Of a stretch of 64,000 nucleotides of DNA, positions 1 through 8,660 are shown one piece after another. The stretch's first letter is position 1. Each line of letters starts with the position of its first letter. The DNA is taken from positions 124,001 through 188,000 of the forward strand of contig NZ_QXED01000007.1 in assembly GCF_003583365.1 (NCBI RefSeq), written 5' to 3'. Under the pieces are notes generated by a model, which saw only the letters and a program-made list of their open reading frames with translations, was not told the DNA's origin and did not search any database. The stretch is from Fibrisoma montanum. Its GTDB lineage: Bacteria > Bacteroidota > Bacteroidia > Cytophagales > Spirosomataceae. Made by a program: the position numbers and the translations under genes.

Positions 1-2
1 GC

Positions 3-152
3 TACGGCCGGTTCACGACGGCTACGTACCTGTGGCCCTGGAAAGGGGGCGTGAAGGAAGGCCGCGCGGTTGAGAATTTCCGCAACCTGTTCCCGATTCC
101 AGCTTCAGACCGGATCGCGAACCCGACACTTACGCAGAACGAAGGGTATTAA
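3..152 (+). CDS. SusD/RagB family outer-membrane lipoprotein, C-terminal fragment
   Basis: The window opens inside a gene; the third frame stays open for 50 codons to a TAA. The encoded tail contains NLFPIPASDRIANPTLTQN and ends in GY, the hallmark C-terminus of SusD/RagB proteins. These sit on the cell surface with a SusC TonB-dependent transporter and bind starch or other glycans for import. A SusE/F-like lipoprotein and two alpha-amylase-type genes follow, so this is probably the SusD of a starch-utilisation locus, with susC expected further upstream. Only the last 50 residues are visible, so the substrate cannot be judged from this fragment alone. Confidence 0.9.
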   Translation, partial: YGRFTTATYLWPWKGGVKEGRAVENFRNLFPIPASDRIANPTLTQNEGY

Positions 153-160
153 TCTGGTTC

Positions 161-204
161 TGCCTACCCGCTCAGGCATCAGCCATGCCCTGAGCGGGTA
201 GGCA
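161..204 (+). terminator. Strong hairpin after susD-like gene
   Basis: A perfect 16-bp inverted repeat (161-176 with 189-204) with a 12-nt loop lies 8 nt after the SusD stop. No T-run follows. It could be a terminator, or an attenuating or processing hairpin that lowers expression of the downstream lipoprotein relative to susCD; such hairpins between susD and later genes are a reasonable but unproven inference. Confidence 0.6.
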
Positions 205-240
205 GCAAACCGCTCAAAAAGCACACGACATAAACGCCTT

Positions 241-1296
241 ATGACATCATTTTTTCAGAAATCCGTGCTCGTAGGCCTGGCTCTGGTGACCCTGAGTGCC
301 TGCGAAAAAGACGAGGATCGCCTGGTTCTACAGCCGGAAGGTAACATCGCCCTGACGGCCAGCGCCACGACCGTTACGCTCACCAGCGAAAACGCCACCA
401 AAGAAGCCCTGTCTTTCGCCTGGCCGGCGGCTTCGTTCGGTTTCCCGAATGCGGCTGTGAGCTATACGCTCCAGTTCGACAAGAAAGGCAATGACTTCAA
501 AACGCCGGTGAACGTATCGGTAGGCAATGCCCTGAAATACGCGCCGACGGTAGCCGACCTGAACGCAACGCTCATCAAACTGGGACTGACGCCGGGAACG
601 GCCAGCGCCGTAGACGTCCGGGTAAAATCCGATCTGGGCACCTTCACCGACCGGCCGGCCGGCAGTCCGCTGCCGTCTGTTTTTTCCAACGTTACGTCGG
701 TGACCGGTACGCCCTACCGGGTGGTAATTGAGTACCCATCGCTGTGGGTACCGGGCGATTACCAGGGCTGGGCACCGGATAAAGCGCCTAAAATCGCTTC
801 TGTAAAAAGTGACGGCGTATACGAGGGGTACGTCAATTTCCAGAAAGCATCACCGTTCAAGTTCACACCCGCCCCCAACTGGGATAACGACTACGGCGAT
901 GCCGGTGCCGGTAAGCTCAAAGCCAAAGGGTCTGACCTGAAAGTCAACGAAGCGGGCTATTACCTGCTCAAAGCGGACCTGAACGCACTGACCTGGAGTG
1001 CGACCAAAACCAACTGGGGCATCATCGGCGCGGCAACGCCCAAGGGCTGGGACGCCAGTACGCCCCTGACCTACGACGCAGCCACCGGTACGTGGCAGGC
1101 TACGCTCGACCTGAAAGCCGACGAGTTCAAGTTCCGCGCCAACGACGCCTGGACCATTAACTACGGCGACACGGATGGCGATGGTGTGCTCGAGCTGGAC
1201 GGCCAAAACATGAAAGTTGCAGCGGCTGGTAAATACCTGATCACGCTTGATCTGAGCCAGGCCGGCACCTATACCTATACTCTCAAAAAGCAGTAA
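241..1296 (+). CDS. SusE/SusF-like starch-binding outer-membrane lipoprotein
   Basis: The 351-residue protein begins with a lipoprotein signal peptide ending in LSAC (Cys21), so it should be lipid-anchored, probably on the outer surface as known for SusE/F. After an Ig-like N-terminal part (about 30-160) come two similar carbohydrate-binding-like modules. The first starts near SLWVPGDYQGW, the second near NWGIIGAATPKGWD; each continues into an FKF(T/R)-type strand and a YGD motif. Repeated starch-binding modules of this kind define SusE/SusF, which hold starch at the surface without hydrolysing it. It directly follows the SusD fragment and precedes two GH13 genes, consistent with a starch locus. 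I cannot separate SusE from SusF by eye; the two-module layout fits SusE better. Confidence 0.88.
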   Translation: MTSFFQKSVLVGLALVTLSACEKDEDRLVLQPEGNIALTASATTVTLTSENATKEALSFAWPAASFGFPNAAVSYTLQFDKKGNDFKTPVNVSVGNALKYAPTVADLNATLIKLGLTPGTASAVDVRVKSDLGTFTDRPAGSPLPSVFSNVTSVTGTPYRVVIEYPSLWVPGDYQGWAPDKAPKIASVKSDGVYEGYVNFQKASPFKFTPAPNWDNDYGDAGAGKLKAKGSDLKVNEAGYYLLKADLNALTWSATKTNWGIIGAATPKGWDASTPLTYDAATGTWQATLDLKADEFKFRANDAWTINYGDTDGDGVLELDGQNMKVAAAGKYLITLDLSQAGTYTYTLKKQ

Positions 1297-1309
1297 TTAT
1301 CTTTACCAG

Positions 1310-1365
1310 ACATCGGCATAGCAAAAGGCATCCGGCTTTCGCTATGCCGATGTTTTATGTTTTTC
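1310..1365 (+). terminator. Rho-independent terminator after SusE-like gene
   Basis: A perfect 13-bp inverted repeat (1310-1322 with 1341-1353) carries a smaller internal stem in its 18-nt loop and is followed by a T-rich tract. It lies between the SusE-like stop and the GH13 start only a few bases later, so the amylase gene may be read partly by readthrough or from its own promoter. Confidence 0.75.
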
Positions 1366-1369
1366 TCCT

Positions 1370-2935
1370 ATGATTTGTACCCGAATTTTGCTGTTGTGGT
1401 GCCTGCTGGCGGCAGGGGCTTCAGCCCAGGTGAACAAACAGTCGGCGGCCGGTACCGGGCGTACGGGCGTTCACTACGAAATCTTTGTGCGTTCATTCGC
1501 CGACTCCAACGGCGACGGCATCGGTGATCTCAACGGCGTTACGTCCAGACTCGATTACCTGAACGATCTGGGCGTATCGGCCATCTGGCTGATGCCCATC
1601 AACCCCTCGCCGACGTACCACAAGTACGACGTTACCGACTACTACGGCATCGACAAGGAATACGGTACGATGGCCGACTTTAAGCGGCTGCTGGCCGAAG
1701 CCCACAAGCGGAACATCAAGGTCATCATCGATTTTGTCATTAACCACAGCAGCAACCAGCACCCGTGGTTCACGGAGGCAGCCTCCAGCCCAACGGCAGC
1801 TCACCGCAACTGGTACGTCTGGATGACCCAGCGCCAGATTGATTCCCTGAACCTGGCCACCCGCGAAGCCACCGCCGACTCCGGTGAGCGCAGTCCGTGG
1901 CACGTAGCCAACCCCAGCGACCCGGCCAGGTATTACGGTATGTTCTGGCGCGGGATGCCCGACCTCAACTACGACGAGCCGGCCCTTCGTCGGGAGATTT
2001 ACAAAGCCGGCAAATTCTGGTTGTCGGAAGTAGGGGTTGACGGCTTCCGGCTCGATGCCGCCCGGCACATCTACCCTGATCAGGAGGAACCAAAAAACCA
2101 CGCGTTCTGGCAGGAATTTGGCCGCGAGATGGCGTCCGTAAAACCGGATGTCTACACCGTGGGCGAAGTCTGGACCACGGCCGAAAAAATCGCTCCGTAC
2201 TTCAAAGGGCTGACCGCTACTTTCAACTTCGATCTCAGCTTTGCCTTACAGAAGATTGCCGCTCAGGAAGCCGACACGATCGGTGTCGTGGCTATGCTGG
2301 CGCGCAACCGGGCTATTTTTGCCAAAACCAATCCGCAGTTCATCGACGCCACGATGCTGACCAACCACGATCAGAACCGCATCGGCAGCGTGCTCAAGGG
2401 CAATCTGAATCATGAAAAGGTAGCGGCCTCCCTCCTGCTGACGCTGCCCGGCAACCCGTACATTTACTACGGCGAAGAACTGGGTATGCAGGGCCGGAAA
2501 CCCGACGAAACCATTCGGGAGCCGTTCCTGTGGGCCGAGCAAAGCCAGGACAAAGCGCGGACACGCTGGATGAAGCCGCGGTTTTCGACGGACTCGACTG
2601 TAGCCCCACTGGCCCGGCAGCAGGCCGATCCGCAGTCGCTCTACAATCACTACAAGCGCCTGATCAAGTTCCGGAACAGTCATCCGGTGCTGAACGATAA
2701 CCTCAGCCAACTGGTGCAGACCGGCATTCAGCAGCCGGGCGTGGTGGCTTTTGTTCGCCAGTCCGGTGGCAAGTCCGTTCTGGTGGTGCAGAACCTGACC
2801 GGAAAACCACTGGACGTAGCCCTGACAGCCGGCGAACAGGCCTTCCGTCGGGTCGTTTTCCAAACCATGACGGGGGCATCGCTCAGAAAGTCAACGCTGA
2901 GCGTACCGGCCTACGGCTGCGCCGTGCTCGAATAG
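1370..2935 (+). CDS. Alpha-amylase family glycoside hydrolase (GH13), exported
   Basis: This 521-residue GH13 enzyme should hydrolyse alpha-glucan or maltooligosaccharide links. The N-terminus is a clean signal peptide (ALLLWCLL-type hydrophobic core ending ASAQ, about residue 20), so it acts in the periplasm or at the surface. The TIM barrel starts at VHYEIFVRSFADSNGDGIGD. The three catalytic acids are visible: Asp229 in GFRLDAARH (nucleophile), Glu266 in TVGEVW (acid/base) and Asp334 in TNHDQNR. A DSNGDGIGD loop suggests a calcium site. The C-terminal about 85 residues form a beta-sandwich domain ending VPAYGCAVLE. It follows the SusD/E genes and is strongly similar to the next GH13 gene, so the two are tandem duplicates. 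Exact specificity (amylase, alpha-glucosidase or neopullulanase-like) is not decidable here. Confidence 0.93.
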   Translation: MICTRILLLWCLLAAGASAQVNKQSAAGTGRTGVHYEIFVRSFADSNGDGIGDLNGVTSRLDYLNDLGVSAIWLMPINPSPTYHKYDVTDYYGIDKEYGTMADFKRLLAEAHKRNIKVIIDFVINHSSNQHPWFTEAASSPTAAHRNWYVWMTQRQIDSLNLATREATADSGERSPWHVANPSDPARYYGMFWRGMPDLNYDEPALRREIYKAGKFWLSEVGVDGFRLDAARHIYPDQEEPKNHAFWQEFGREMASVKPDVYTVGEVWTTAEKIAPYFKGLTATFNFDLSFALQKIAAQEADTIGVVAMLARNRAIFAKTNPQFIDATMLTNHDQNRIGSVLKGNLNHEKVAASLLLTLPGNPYIYYGEELGMQGRKPDETIREPFLWAEQSQDKARTRWMKPRFSTDSTVAPLARQQADPQSLYNHYKRLIKFRNSHPVLNDNLSQLVQTGIQQPGVVAFVRQSGGKSVLVVQNLTGKPLDVALTAGEQAFRRVVFQTMTGASLRKSTLSVPAYGCAVLE

Positions 2936-3008
2936 CAACGCCGGTTTGTGCTCAGGTACAAATCCTGATGGTCTGGCACCAGCACAAGCCAACGACTATA
3001 CCCTGGTC

Positions 3009-3056
3009 CCCTCGGGACGGCCTCATCGATGAGGCCGTCCCGGGGGTACTTGTTTT
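3009..3056 (+). terminator. Terminator between tandem GH13 genes
   Basis: A 28-bp perfect palindrome (3014-3041) extends to a 19-bp stem (3009-3046) with one G-U pair, and a TTGTTTT tract follows. This should end the transcript of the first GH13 gene, so the second copy needs its own promoter. Confidence 0.85.
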
Positions 3057-3141
3057 ATGCACTTGCTTCTATTGACAGGCCGCACCTACGGCGCTACCGA
3101 GCCACACCAATCAGGTCTCTTGAGCCAGTTGGTGAACTCAA

Positions 3142-4719
3142 ATGGCCCCTGCCGAGTTGACGCAACAATACAACGCATCCATGCAGCCTGAATCAGCAAA
3201 ATTTACCGACAAGGCCCCGGCTGGACCGTTTCAAACCGGGAAGTCGGGGGTTCACTATGAAATTTTTGTGCGCTCGTTCGCCGATTCCAACGGCGACGGC
3301 ATCGGTGACCTCAACGGTGTTACGAACAACCTCGACTACCTCAAAGACCTGGGGGTGTCAGCCATCTGGCTGATGCCCATCAACCCCTCACCGACGTACC
3401 ACAAGTACGACGTTACCGATTACTACGACATTGACCCGGAGTACGGCACGATGGCCGACTTCAAGCGGCTGCTGGCCGAAGCGCATAAGCGAGGCATAGC
3501 CGTAGTGCTGGATCTGGTGATTCACCATACCAGCATCCGGCACCGGTGGTTTCAGGAAGCGGCCAAAGGTCCCGACAACCCGTACCGCCATTATTACAAG
3601 TGGCTCACACCCGCCGAAATTAAAGCCCGTCGACTGGCTACCCGCGACATCACCGCCGACTCGGCCGAGCGCAACCCCTGGCACAAAGCCCCCGGCGACC
3701 CCTCGCCCGAGAAATACTACGGTATGTTCTGGAGCGGCATGCCCGACCTGAATTTCGACCACCGGCCCGTTCGTGAGGCCGTGTTTGATATTGTCCGGTT
3801 CTGGCTCAACGACGTAGGCATCGACGGCTTCCGGCTCGATGCCGCCCGACACCTGTACCGGGAAGCCGAAGAACCCAAAAACCACGCGTTCTGGGAAGAG
3901 TTTGGCCAGGTGGTAGAGAGCGCAAAGCCCGGGGCTTATACAGTCGGGGAAGTCTGGACCCGGCCGGACAGGATTGCGCCCTATTTCCGGGGCCTGAAAG
4001 CCAACTTCAATTTTGACCTGCGGCTGGCTATCGAGGAAATTGTTCGCGAGGAATCCGACACAGAAGCTATTCTGACGCTGCTTCATGCGTCCCACAGTGC
4101 CTACGAAAAGGTCAACCCTGCGTTCATCGACGCCCTGATTCTCTCCAATCATGACCAGGACCGTATTGGCAGTTTGCTGAAAGGCAACCTGAACCACCTG
4201 AAGGTGGCGGCTTCGCTCCTGCTGACCCTGCCCGGCCTGCCCTACCTGTACTACGGCGAAGAAATTGGCATGCTCGGCCTGAAGCCCGACGAATACATCC
4301 GCGAACCGTTCCTGTGGAACACCCGCGACAAAGACCGGCAACGTACCCGCTGGCGCCGGGGCAAATACACCAGCAGCCGGACGGTCCGGCCGCTGGCCCT
4401 GCAGCAGGCCGACCCAAGTTCGCTGTACAACCGCTACAGGCGCCTGATTCAGTTCCGGAACAGTCATCCGGTGTTGAACGATAACCTGAGTCGCCTGACG
4501 CTGACCGGCATTCGTCAGCCGCAGGTGGTCGCGTTTAGCCGGTCGTCGGGCAGTCGCCGGGTCCTGATCATCCACAACCTGACGGGACACCCGGTTGAGG
4601 CTGTTTTTTCACCCGGCGAACGGTGGGTGCAACAGCTTGTTTTTGAGACCGTTCAGGGGGCAGAACTCGCCGATGATCGCGTAACCGTGCCGGCCTACGG
4701 CTGCGTTGTGCTGGACTAA
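3142..4719 (+). CDS. Alpha-amylase family glycoside hydrolase (GH13), second copy without signal peptide
   Basis: This 525-residue GH13 enzyme is closely related to the preceding gene over its whole length, including long shared blocks such as DLGVSAIWLMPINPSPTYHK. Catalytic residues are intact: Asp233 (GFRLDAARH), Glu270 (TVGEVW) and Asp338 (SNHDQDR). Unlike its neighbour it has no signal peptide: the N-terminus is polar (MAPAELTQQYNASMQPESAK) and an in-frame TGA sits at 3133, nine bases before the ATG. It is therefore predicted to be cytoplasmic, perhaps acting on imported maltooligosaccharides. An alternative ATG at 3181 would shorten it by 13 residues and still give no signal. Its own promoter is likely because a strong terminator precedes it. 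Confidence 0.92.
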   Translation: MAPAELTQQYNASMQPESAKFTDKAPAGPFQTGKSGVHYEIFVRSFADSNGDGIGDLNGVTNNLDYLKDLGVSAIWLMPINPSPTYHKYDVTDYYDIDPEYGTMADFKRLLAEAHKRGIAVVLDLVIHHTSIRHRWFQEAAKGPDNPYRHYYKWLTPAEIKARRLATRDITADSAERNPWHKAPGDPSPEKYYGMFWSGMPDLNFDHRPVREAVFDIVRFWLNDVGIDGFRLDAARHLYREAEEPKNHAFWEEFGQVVESAKPGAYTVGEVWTRPDRIAPYFRGLKANFNFDLRLAIEEIVREESDTEAILTLLHASHSAYEKVNPAFIDALILSNHDQDRIGSLLKGNLNHLKVAASLLLTLPGLPYLYYGEEIGMLGLKPDEYIREPFLWNTRDKDRQRTRWRRGKYTSSRTVRPLALQQADPSSLYNRYRRLIQFRNSHPVLNDNLSRLTLTGIRQPQVVAFSRSSGSRRVLIIHNLTGHPVEAVFSPGERWVQQLVFETVQGAELADDRVTVPAYGCVVLD

Positions 4720-4766
4720 TTGCTTCAATTAATTTGTCCGCTGGTGGAAACAGCGAGTCGTCGCAT

Positions 4767-4774
4767 TATCTTTG
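4767..4774 (+). promoter_or_regulatory. TAnnTTTG -7 element for pyrB
   Basis: TATCTTTG matches the Bacteroidota -7 consensus exactly and lies 24 nt before the pyrB ATG at 4799. No convincing TTG -33 element is placed at the usual 19-21 nt spacing. It overlaps the TTG at 4772, which argues that translation starts at the ATG and not at that TTG. Confidence 0.6.
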
Positions 4775-4798
4775 CCCAATTTTGTCCGACTCGCTTCT

Positions 4799-5737
4799 AT
4801 GGCCCAATCGACCCGTCAAACCGCCCTCAGTGTCCGCCATTTGCTGGGTATAAAAGACCTGACCGAAGCTGATATTCAGCTCATTCTGGATACAGCGAAA
4901 GAGTTCAAAGACGTCATTAACCGACCGATCAAGAAGGTGCCGTCACTCCGCGACATCACCATCGCCAACGTTTTTTTCGAAAACTCGACCCGCACCCGCC
5001 TGTCGTTCGAACTGGCCGAAAAGCGTCTTTCCGCCGACGTAGTTAACTTTTCGGCGTCGGGTAGTTCGGTAAAAAAAGGCGAAACCCTGCTCGATACGGT
5101 CAACAACATCCTGGCCATGAAAGTCGACATGGTGGTGATGCGGCACAGCAGTCCCGGGGCCCCGCACTACCTGTCGAGCCGGATCAAAGCGAACGTCGTG
5201 AATGCCGGCGACGGTACCCACGAGCACCCCACCCAGGCGCTGCTGGACTCGTTTTCGATCCGGGAAAAACTCGGCGACGTAGCGGGCAAGCGGGTAGCGA
5301 TCATCGGCGATATTACCCACTCACGGGTGGCTCTGTCGAACATCTTCTGCCTGCAGAAACAGGGCGCTGAAGTGATGGTCTGCGGTCCAACGACGCTCAT
5401 TCCCAAGTACATCAACTCCCTGGGCGTCAAGGTTGGTCACAACGTCCGCGAAGCCCTGGCCTGGTGCGACGTAGCGAACGTGCTGCGCATCCAGCTCGAA
5501 CGGCAGCAGATTAAATACTTCCCCTCCCTGCGCGAGTACTCGCTGTACTACGGTATCTCCAAGCAGATGCTCGACGACCTCGACCGCCCCATCGTCCTGA
5601 TGCACCCCGGCCCGATCAACCGCGGGGTCGAGCTAACGTCCGACGCGGCCGATTCAACCCATTCCATCATTCTGGATCAGGTCGAGAACGGCGTAGCGGT
5701 ACGGATGGCGGTGCTGTACCTGCTGGCGCAGTTGTAG
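4799..5737 (+). CDS. pyrB: Aspartate carbamoyltransferase catalytic subunit
   Basis: PyrB condenses carbamoyl phosphate with aspartate to give N-carbamoyl-aspartate, the committed step of pyrimidine synthesis, in the cytoplasm. The 312-residue protein has the expected family length. It carries the carbamoyl-phosphate loop STRTRLSFE (63-71), the HPTQALLDSF motif (143-152), and the aspartate-domain region ending MHPGPINRGVE. The ATG at 4799 is preferred over an upstream in-frame TTG at 4772 because the latter lies inside the predicted -7 element and the family normally starts close to the first helix. No pyrI regulatory subunit is adjacent, so it is probably an unregulated trimer-type enzyme. 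pyrG, another pyrimidine gene, is in this window but far away. Confidence 0.96.
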   Translation: MAQSTRQTALSVRHLLGIKDLTEADIQLILDTAKEFKDVINRPIKKVPSLRDITIANVFFENSTRTRLSFELAEKRLSADVVNFSASGSSVKKGETLLDTVNNILAMKVDMVVMRHSSPGAPHYLSSRIKANVVNAGDGTHEHPTQALLDSFSIREKLGDVAGKRVAIIGDITHSRVALSNIFCLQKQGAEVMVCGPTTLIPKYINSLGVKVGHNVREALAWCDVANVLRIQLERQQIKYFPSLREYSLYYGISKQMLDDLDRPIVLMHPGPINRGVELTSDAADSTHSIILDQVENGVAVRMAVLYLLAQL

Positions 5738-5788
5738 GTAATACCCCACATCCAGACAAGCTCTCTTCAAATACACCCGGATTTTCGT

Positions 5789-5796
5789 TATATTTG
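5789..5796 (+). promoter_or_regulatory. TAnnTTTG -7 element for the Uma2-like gene
   Basis: TATATTTG is an exact -7 match 20 nt upstream of the ATG at 5816. No clear TTG at the -33 position. Confidence 0.55.
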
Positions 5797-5815
5797 GTAA
5801 AACGCAGGATTGGCT

Positions 5816-6394
5816 ATGGATCTGGAACTTCGCACGTTGCACCCGCCCCGGTACCGGGAATTTGACGACGATTTCTTCTTCGAGTTGTGTCAGGCAAACG
5901 AAACGACGAAACTGGAGCGGGATGCCAACGGAAACATCATTCTTGTGCCCCCCACCGGAACGGAAACAGGACGTTATAGTTTCGAATTATCGGTTGAGAT
6001 TGGCTTTTGGAATCGCCGTACTAATCTTGGGTATGCCTTTGATTCATCCACTGGCTTTAAACTACCCAATTCGGCGGTTCGCTCGCCTGACGTAGCGTGG
6101 GTCACCAAAGATCGGTGGGATGCCTTGTCTGAACAGGACCGTCAGAAATTTGCTCCGCTTTGCCCCGACTTCGTGGTTGAAATCCGTTCAAGCAGCGACG
6201 AGCTGAAAGCCCTGAAAGATAAGATGGAAGAATACCGGGATAACGGCTGCCGGTTAGGCTGGCTGATCGACCGCATCGGCAAACAGGTGTTCATCTATCG
6301 ACAGAACGGCTCTATCGAAATCAAAGAAGGAGCCATTGTTACGCTCTCCGGCGAAGATGTGCTGCCGGACTTAACCATGCAGGTAAATCTGTAG
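5816..6394 (+). CDS. Uma2 family (DUF820) endonuclease-like protein
   Basis: This 192-residue protein has the Uma2/DUF820 pattern, a restriction-endonuclease-like fold seen mostly in cyanobacteria and Bacteroidota. Visible family marks are the RSPDVAWV strand (the conserved SPDV with metal-binding Asp), the PDFVVEIRSSSD strand with the catalytic-type Glu, and a downstream KMEEYRDNG helix followed by GWLID. An upstream TTG (5810) is in frame, but the ATG at 5816 lies better behind the -7 element. The biological role of the family is unsettled; many copies travel as single genes. The gene stands alone between pyrB and a VWA gene, both on the same strand. Confidence 0.85.
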   Translation: MDLELRTLHPPRYREFDDDFFFELCQANETTKLERDANGNIILVPPTGTETGRYSFELSVEIGFWNRRTNLGYAFDSSTGFKLPNSAVRSPDVAWVTKDRWDALSEQDRQKFAPLCPDFVVEIRSSSDELKALKDKMEEYRDNGCRLGWLIDRIGKQVFIYRQNGSIEIKEGAIVTLSGEDVLPDLTMQVNL

Positions 6395-6463
6395 AGCTGT
6401 CAAGGCGAACAAATCCGCAAACCGTACTGTTAGCTACGTATCGACCCGTTTACGACATACTCC

Positions 6464-7567
6464 ATGAAAGGCTTTCAATTTTCCGAATTCATACCCCCCG
6501 AGCAGAAGGAAGGCAGCAAGTTCGACCAACTGCTCAACATCTTCCAGCAATTGCTCCTGCTGACGTCCGGCGACGTGGAGCAGGCGATGGCATGGATGAA
6601 CCAGCTCGACCGGCAATACGGCCTCACCGACGACAAGTACGGCATGGGCAATTTCTTCGACGAACTCAAGGAGAAAGGCTACCTGACCGAGGATAACGAG
6701 GAAGGCCGCATCGTGATGACGCCCAAAAGCGAGCAGACGATCCGGCGGTCGGCGCTGGAAGAGATCTTTGGCAAACTCAAACGGTCGAAGTCGGGCGGTA
6801 ACCACAATACGCCCTATACCGGCACCGGCGACGAACTGAGCAGCGACCTGCGGACGTACCAGTTTGGCGATACGCTCGAACAGATTTCCATGACCGAATC
6901 CATCCGGAACGCCCAGATCAACAGTGGCGTCGAGGAATTCACGCTCATGGAACGCGATCTGGAAGTAACCGAAAAAGAGCAGAAAACCCAGACCTCGACG
7001 GTGTTGATGATCGACATCAGCCACTCGATGATCCTGTACGGCGAAGACCGCATTACGCCCGCCAAGAAGGTGGCCCTGGCGCTGGTGGAACTCGTCAAGC
7101 TTAAGTACCCGAAAGATACCCTGGACATTGTCGTGTTCGGCAACGATGCCTGGCAGATTCAGGCCAAAGACCTGCCGTATCTGGAAGTTGGGCCGTACCA
7201 CACCAACACGGTGGCAGGTCTGGAACTGGCGATGGACTTGCTGCGTCGGCGGAAGAACAAGAACAAGCAGATTTTCATGATCACCGACGGCAAGCCGACC
7301 TGCCTGAAAGAAGGGATCAAGTACTATAAGAACAGCTTCGGGCTCGACCGTAAGGTGGTTAGCAAAACGCTGACGCTGGCCGCGCAATGCCGCCGGCTGG
7401 AGATTCCGATTACGACGTTCATGATTGCCAGCGATCCGTACCTGAAGCAGTTTGTGCAGGAGTTCACAAAGGTGAACAACGGCCGGGCGTACTACAGCGG
7501 CCTGCAGGGTTTAGGCAACATGATGTTCGAGGATTTCCAGCGCAACCGCCGGAAAAATATTAAATAA
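6464..7567 (+). CDS. von Willebrand factor type A domain protein
   Basis: A 367-residue cytoplasmic protein without signal peptide or membrane segment. The first 175 residues are a helical, charged region. A VWA domain follows, with the metal-ion-dependent adhesion site DISHS (184-188) in LMIDISHSMI, a threonine in HTNTVAG and the ITDGKP strand. Proteins of this architecture usually work with a MoxR-type AAA+ ATPase as chaperone-like or metal-insertion pairs. No such ATPase gene lies in this window, so the partner must be elsewhere. The C-terminus is rich in basic residues (RNRRKNIK). Function beyond metal-dependent protein binding is unknown. Confidence 0.85.
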   Translation: MKGFQFSEFIPPEQKEGSKFDQLLNIFQQLLLLTSGDVEQAMAWMNQLDRQYGLTDDKYGMGNFFDELKEKGYLTEDNEEGRIVMTPKSEQTIRRSALEEIFGKLKRSKSGGNHNTPYTGTGDELSSDLRTYQFGDTLEQISMTESIRNAQINSGVEEFTLMERDLEVTEKEQKTQTSTVLMIDISHSMILYGEDRITPAKKVALALVELVKLKYPKDTLDIVVFGNDAWQIQAKDLPYLEVGPYHTNTVAGLELAMDLLRRRKNKNKQIFMITDGKPTCLKEGIKYYKNSFGLDRKVVSKTLTLAAQCRRLEIPITTFMIASDPYLKQFVQEFTKVNNGRAYYSGLQGLGNMMFEDFQRNRRKNIK

Positions 7568-7569
7568 GC

Positions 7570-8580
7570 GTGAGGAACAGACACGTATCGATACAAGACA
7601 GAGTCGGGGCGGTAGTTCCGACTTTGTTTTTGAATCCCAACCGCCGGCCGATCTGGCGTCAGTTTCGAGAAACTGATGCGTGCGGGTTCAAGCACCCGAC
7701 CCATCGGCCTACTCCGCTCCAACGTACCAACGTTCTCAGGATCAAGGCACTGTTTGCTACGTTGTTTTTACTCGTTGTCATGGTAACCCAAACAACCGGC
7801 CAACCCCTCTCCGATTCGCTGACCGCATACCTGAACCGACTGTCAACCAAGGCCCGCGTCAGCCTGGCCGTCGAATCGCTGGCCGACAGTACACCCTCTT
7901 TTTATCACCACGCCGACGAACGCGTTCCATCGGCTAGTCTCATCAAGCTGCCCATACTCATCGAAGCCATGGAGCGGATCAAGGCCGGGCAACTCGACCC
8001 CGACGAAATTCACATCCTGACCGACTCCGAAAAAACAGGTGGTGACGGCGTTCTGAAAACGTATTCACACCGCAGCCGCATTGCCTACCGCGACCTCATC
8101 CGGCTCATGATGATTCACAGCGATAATACGGCGACGAACATCCTGATCAACGAACTGAGCCAGAACGCCATCAATCAGCGGATTCGGTCGCTGGGCCTGT
8201 CGGCAACCCAACTCAACCGGGTGATGATGGATACGGTGGCGGCTCGGCAGGGCCGCGAGAACTACGTGACAGCCCGGGAGATGAACCACCTGCTGAAACG
8301 AATGTACCACCATCAGCTGGCGACACCCGCCCTCTGCGACCAGATGCTCGATATTCTCCGACAGAACGAAGATCGGCAGACCATTCCCCGGCTGTTACCG
8401 AAAACCGTGGCCGTAGCACACAAAACCGGCATCCTCAGTTACGTCCGGGGCGATGTGGGTATTATCTACGCGTCGCAGCCCTTTGTGCTCTCGGTACTGG
8501 TGCAGGGCGTACCAACGGCTGAGGCAGAGCGGATTATCAGTGAGATTGCGCTGATGTGTTACAATCAATATAAAGGGTAA
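7570..8580 (+). CDS. Class A beta-lactamase-like serine hydrolase, start uncertain
   Basis: The protein has the serine beta-lactamase/transpeptidase fold: SxxK motif in PSASLIKL, SDN motif in IHSDNTATN, and KTG motif in VAHKTGILSY. It lacks an obvious canonical ExxLN omega-loop glutamate; the region reads GRENYVTAREMN, as in many 'class A-like' peptidases that are not true beta-lactamases. A typical signal peptide (KALFATLFLLVVMVTQTTGQ) begins at 7741, but no in-frame ATG, GTG or TTG stands directly before it. The nearest are GTG 7570 and TTG 7624/7630, which add an odd Pro/Arg-rich leader. An ATC at 7741 would give a perfect signal peptide. Either a rare start codon is used, or the true start was lost by mutation. 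The coordinates give the open frame from the GTG. Confidence 0.8.
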   Translation: MRNRHVSIQDRVGAVVPTLFLNPNRRPIWRQFRETDACGFKHPTHRPTPLQRTNVLRIKALFATLFLLVVMVTQTTGQPLSDSLTAYLNRLSTKARVSLAVESLADSTPSFYHHADERVPSASLIKLPILIEAMERIKAGQLDPDEIHILTDSEKTGGDGVLKTYSHRSRIAYRDLIRLMMIHSDNTATNILINELSQNAINQRIRSLGLSATQLNRVMMDTVAARQGRENYVTAREMNHLLKRMYHHQLATPALCDQMLDILRQNEDRQTIPRLLPKTVAVAHKTGILSYVRGDVGIIYASQPFVLSVLVQGVPTAEAERIISEIALMCYNQYKG

Positions 8581-8660
8581 CTTTTTTAGCGCTTATTGTT
8601 TCTTACTACACCCAAAAATTTGTAGCATTGTAGTAATCTCAACCCTCCAACTTCTTCGTT

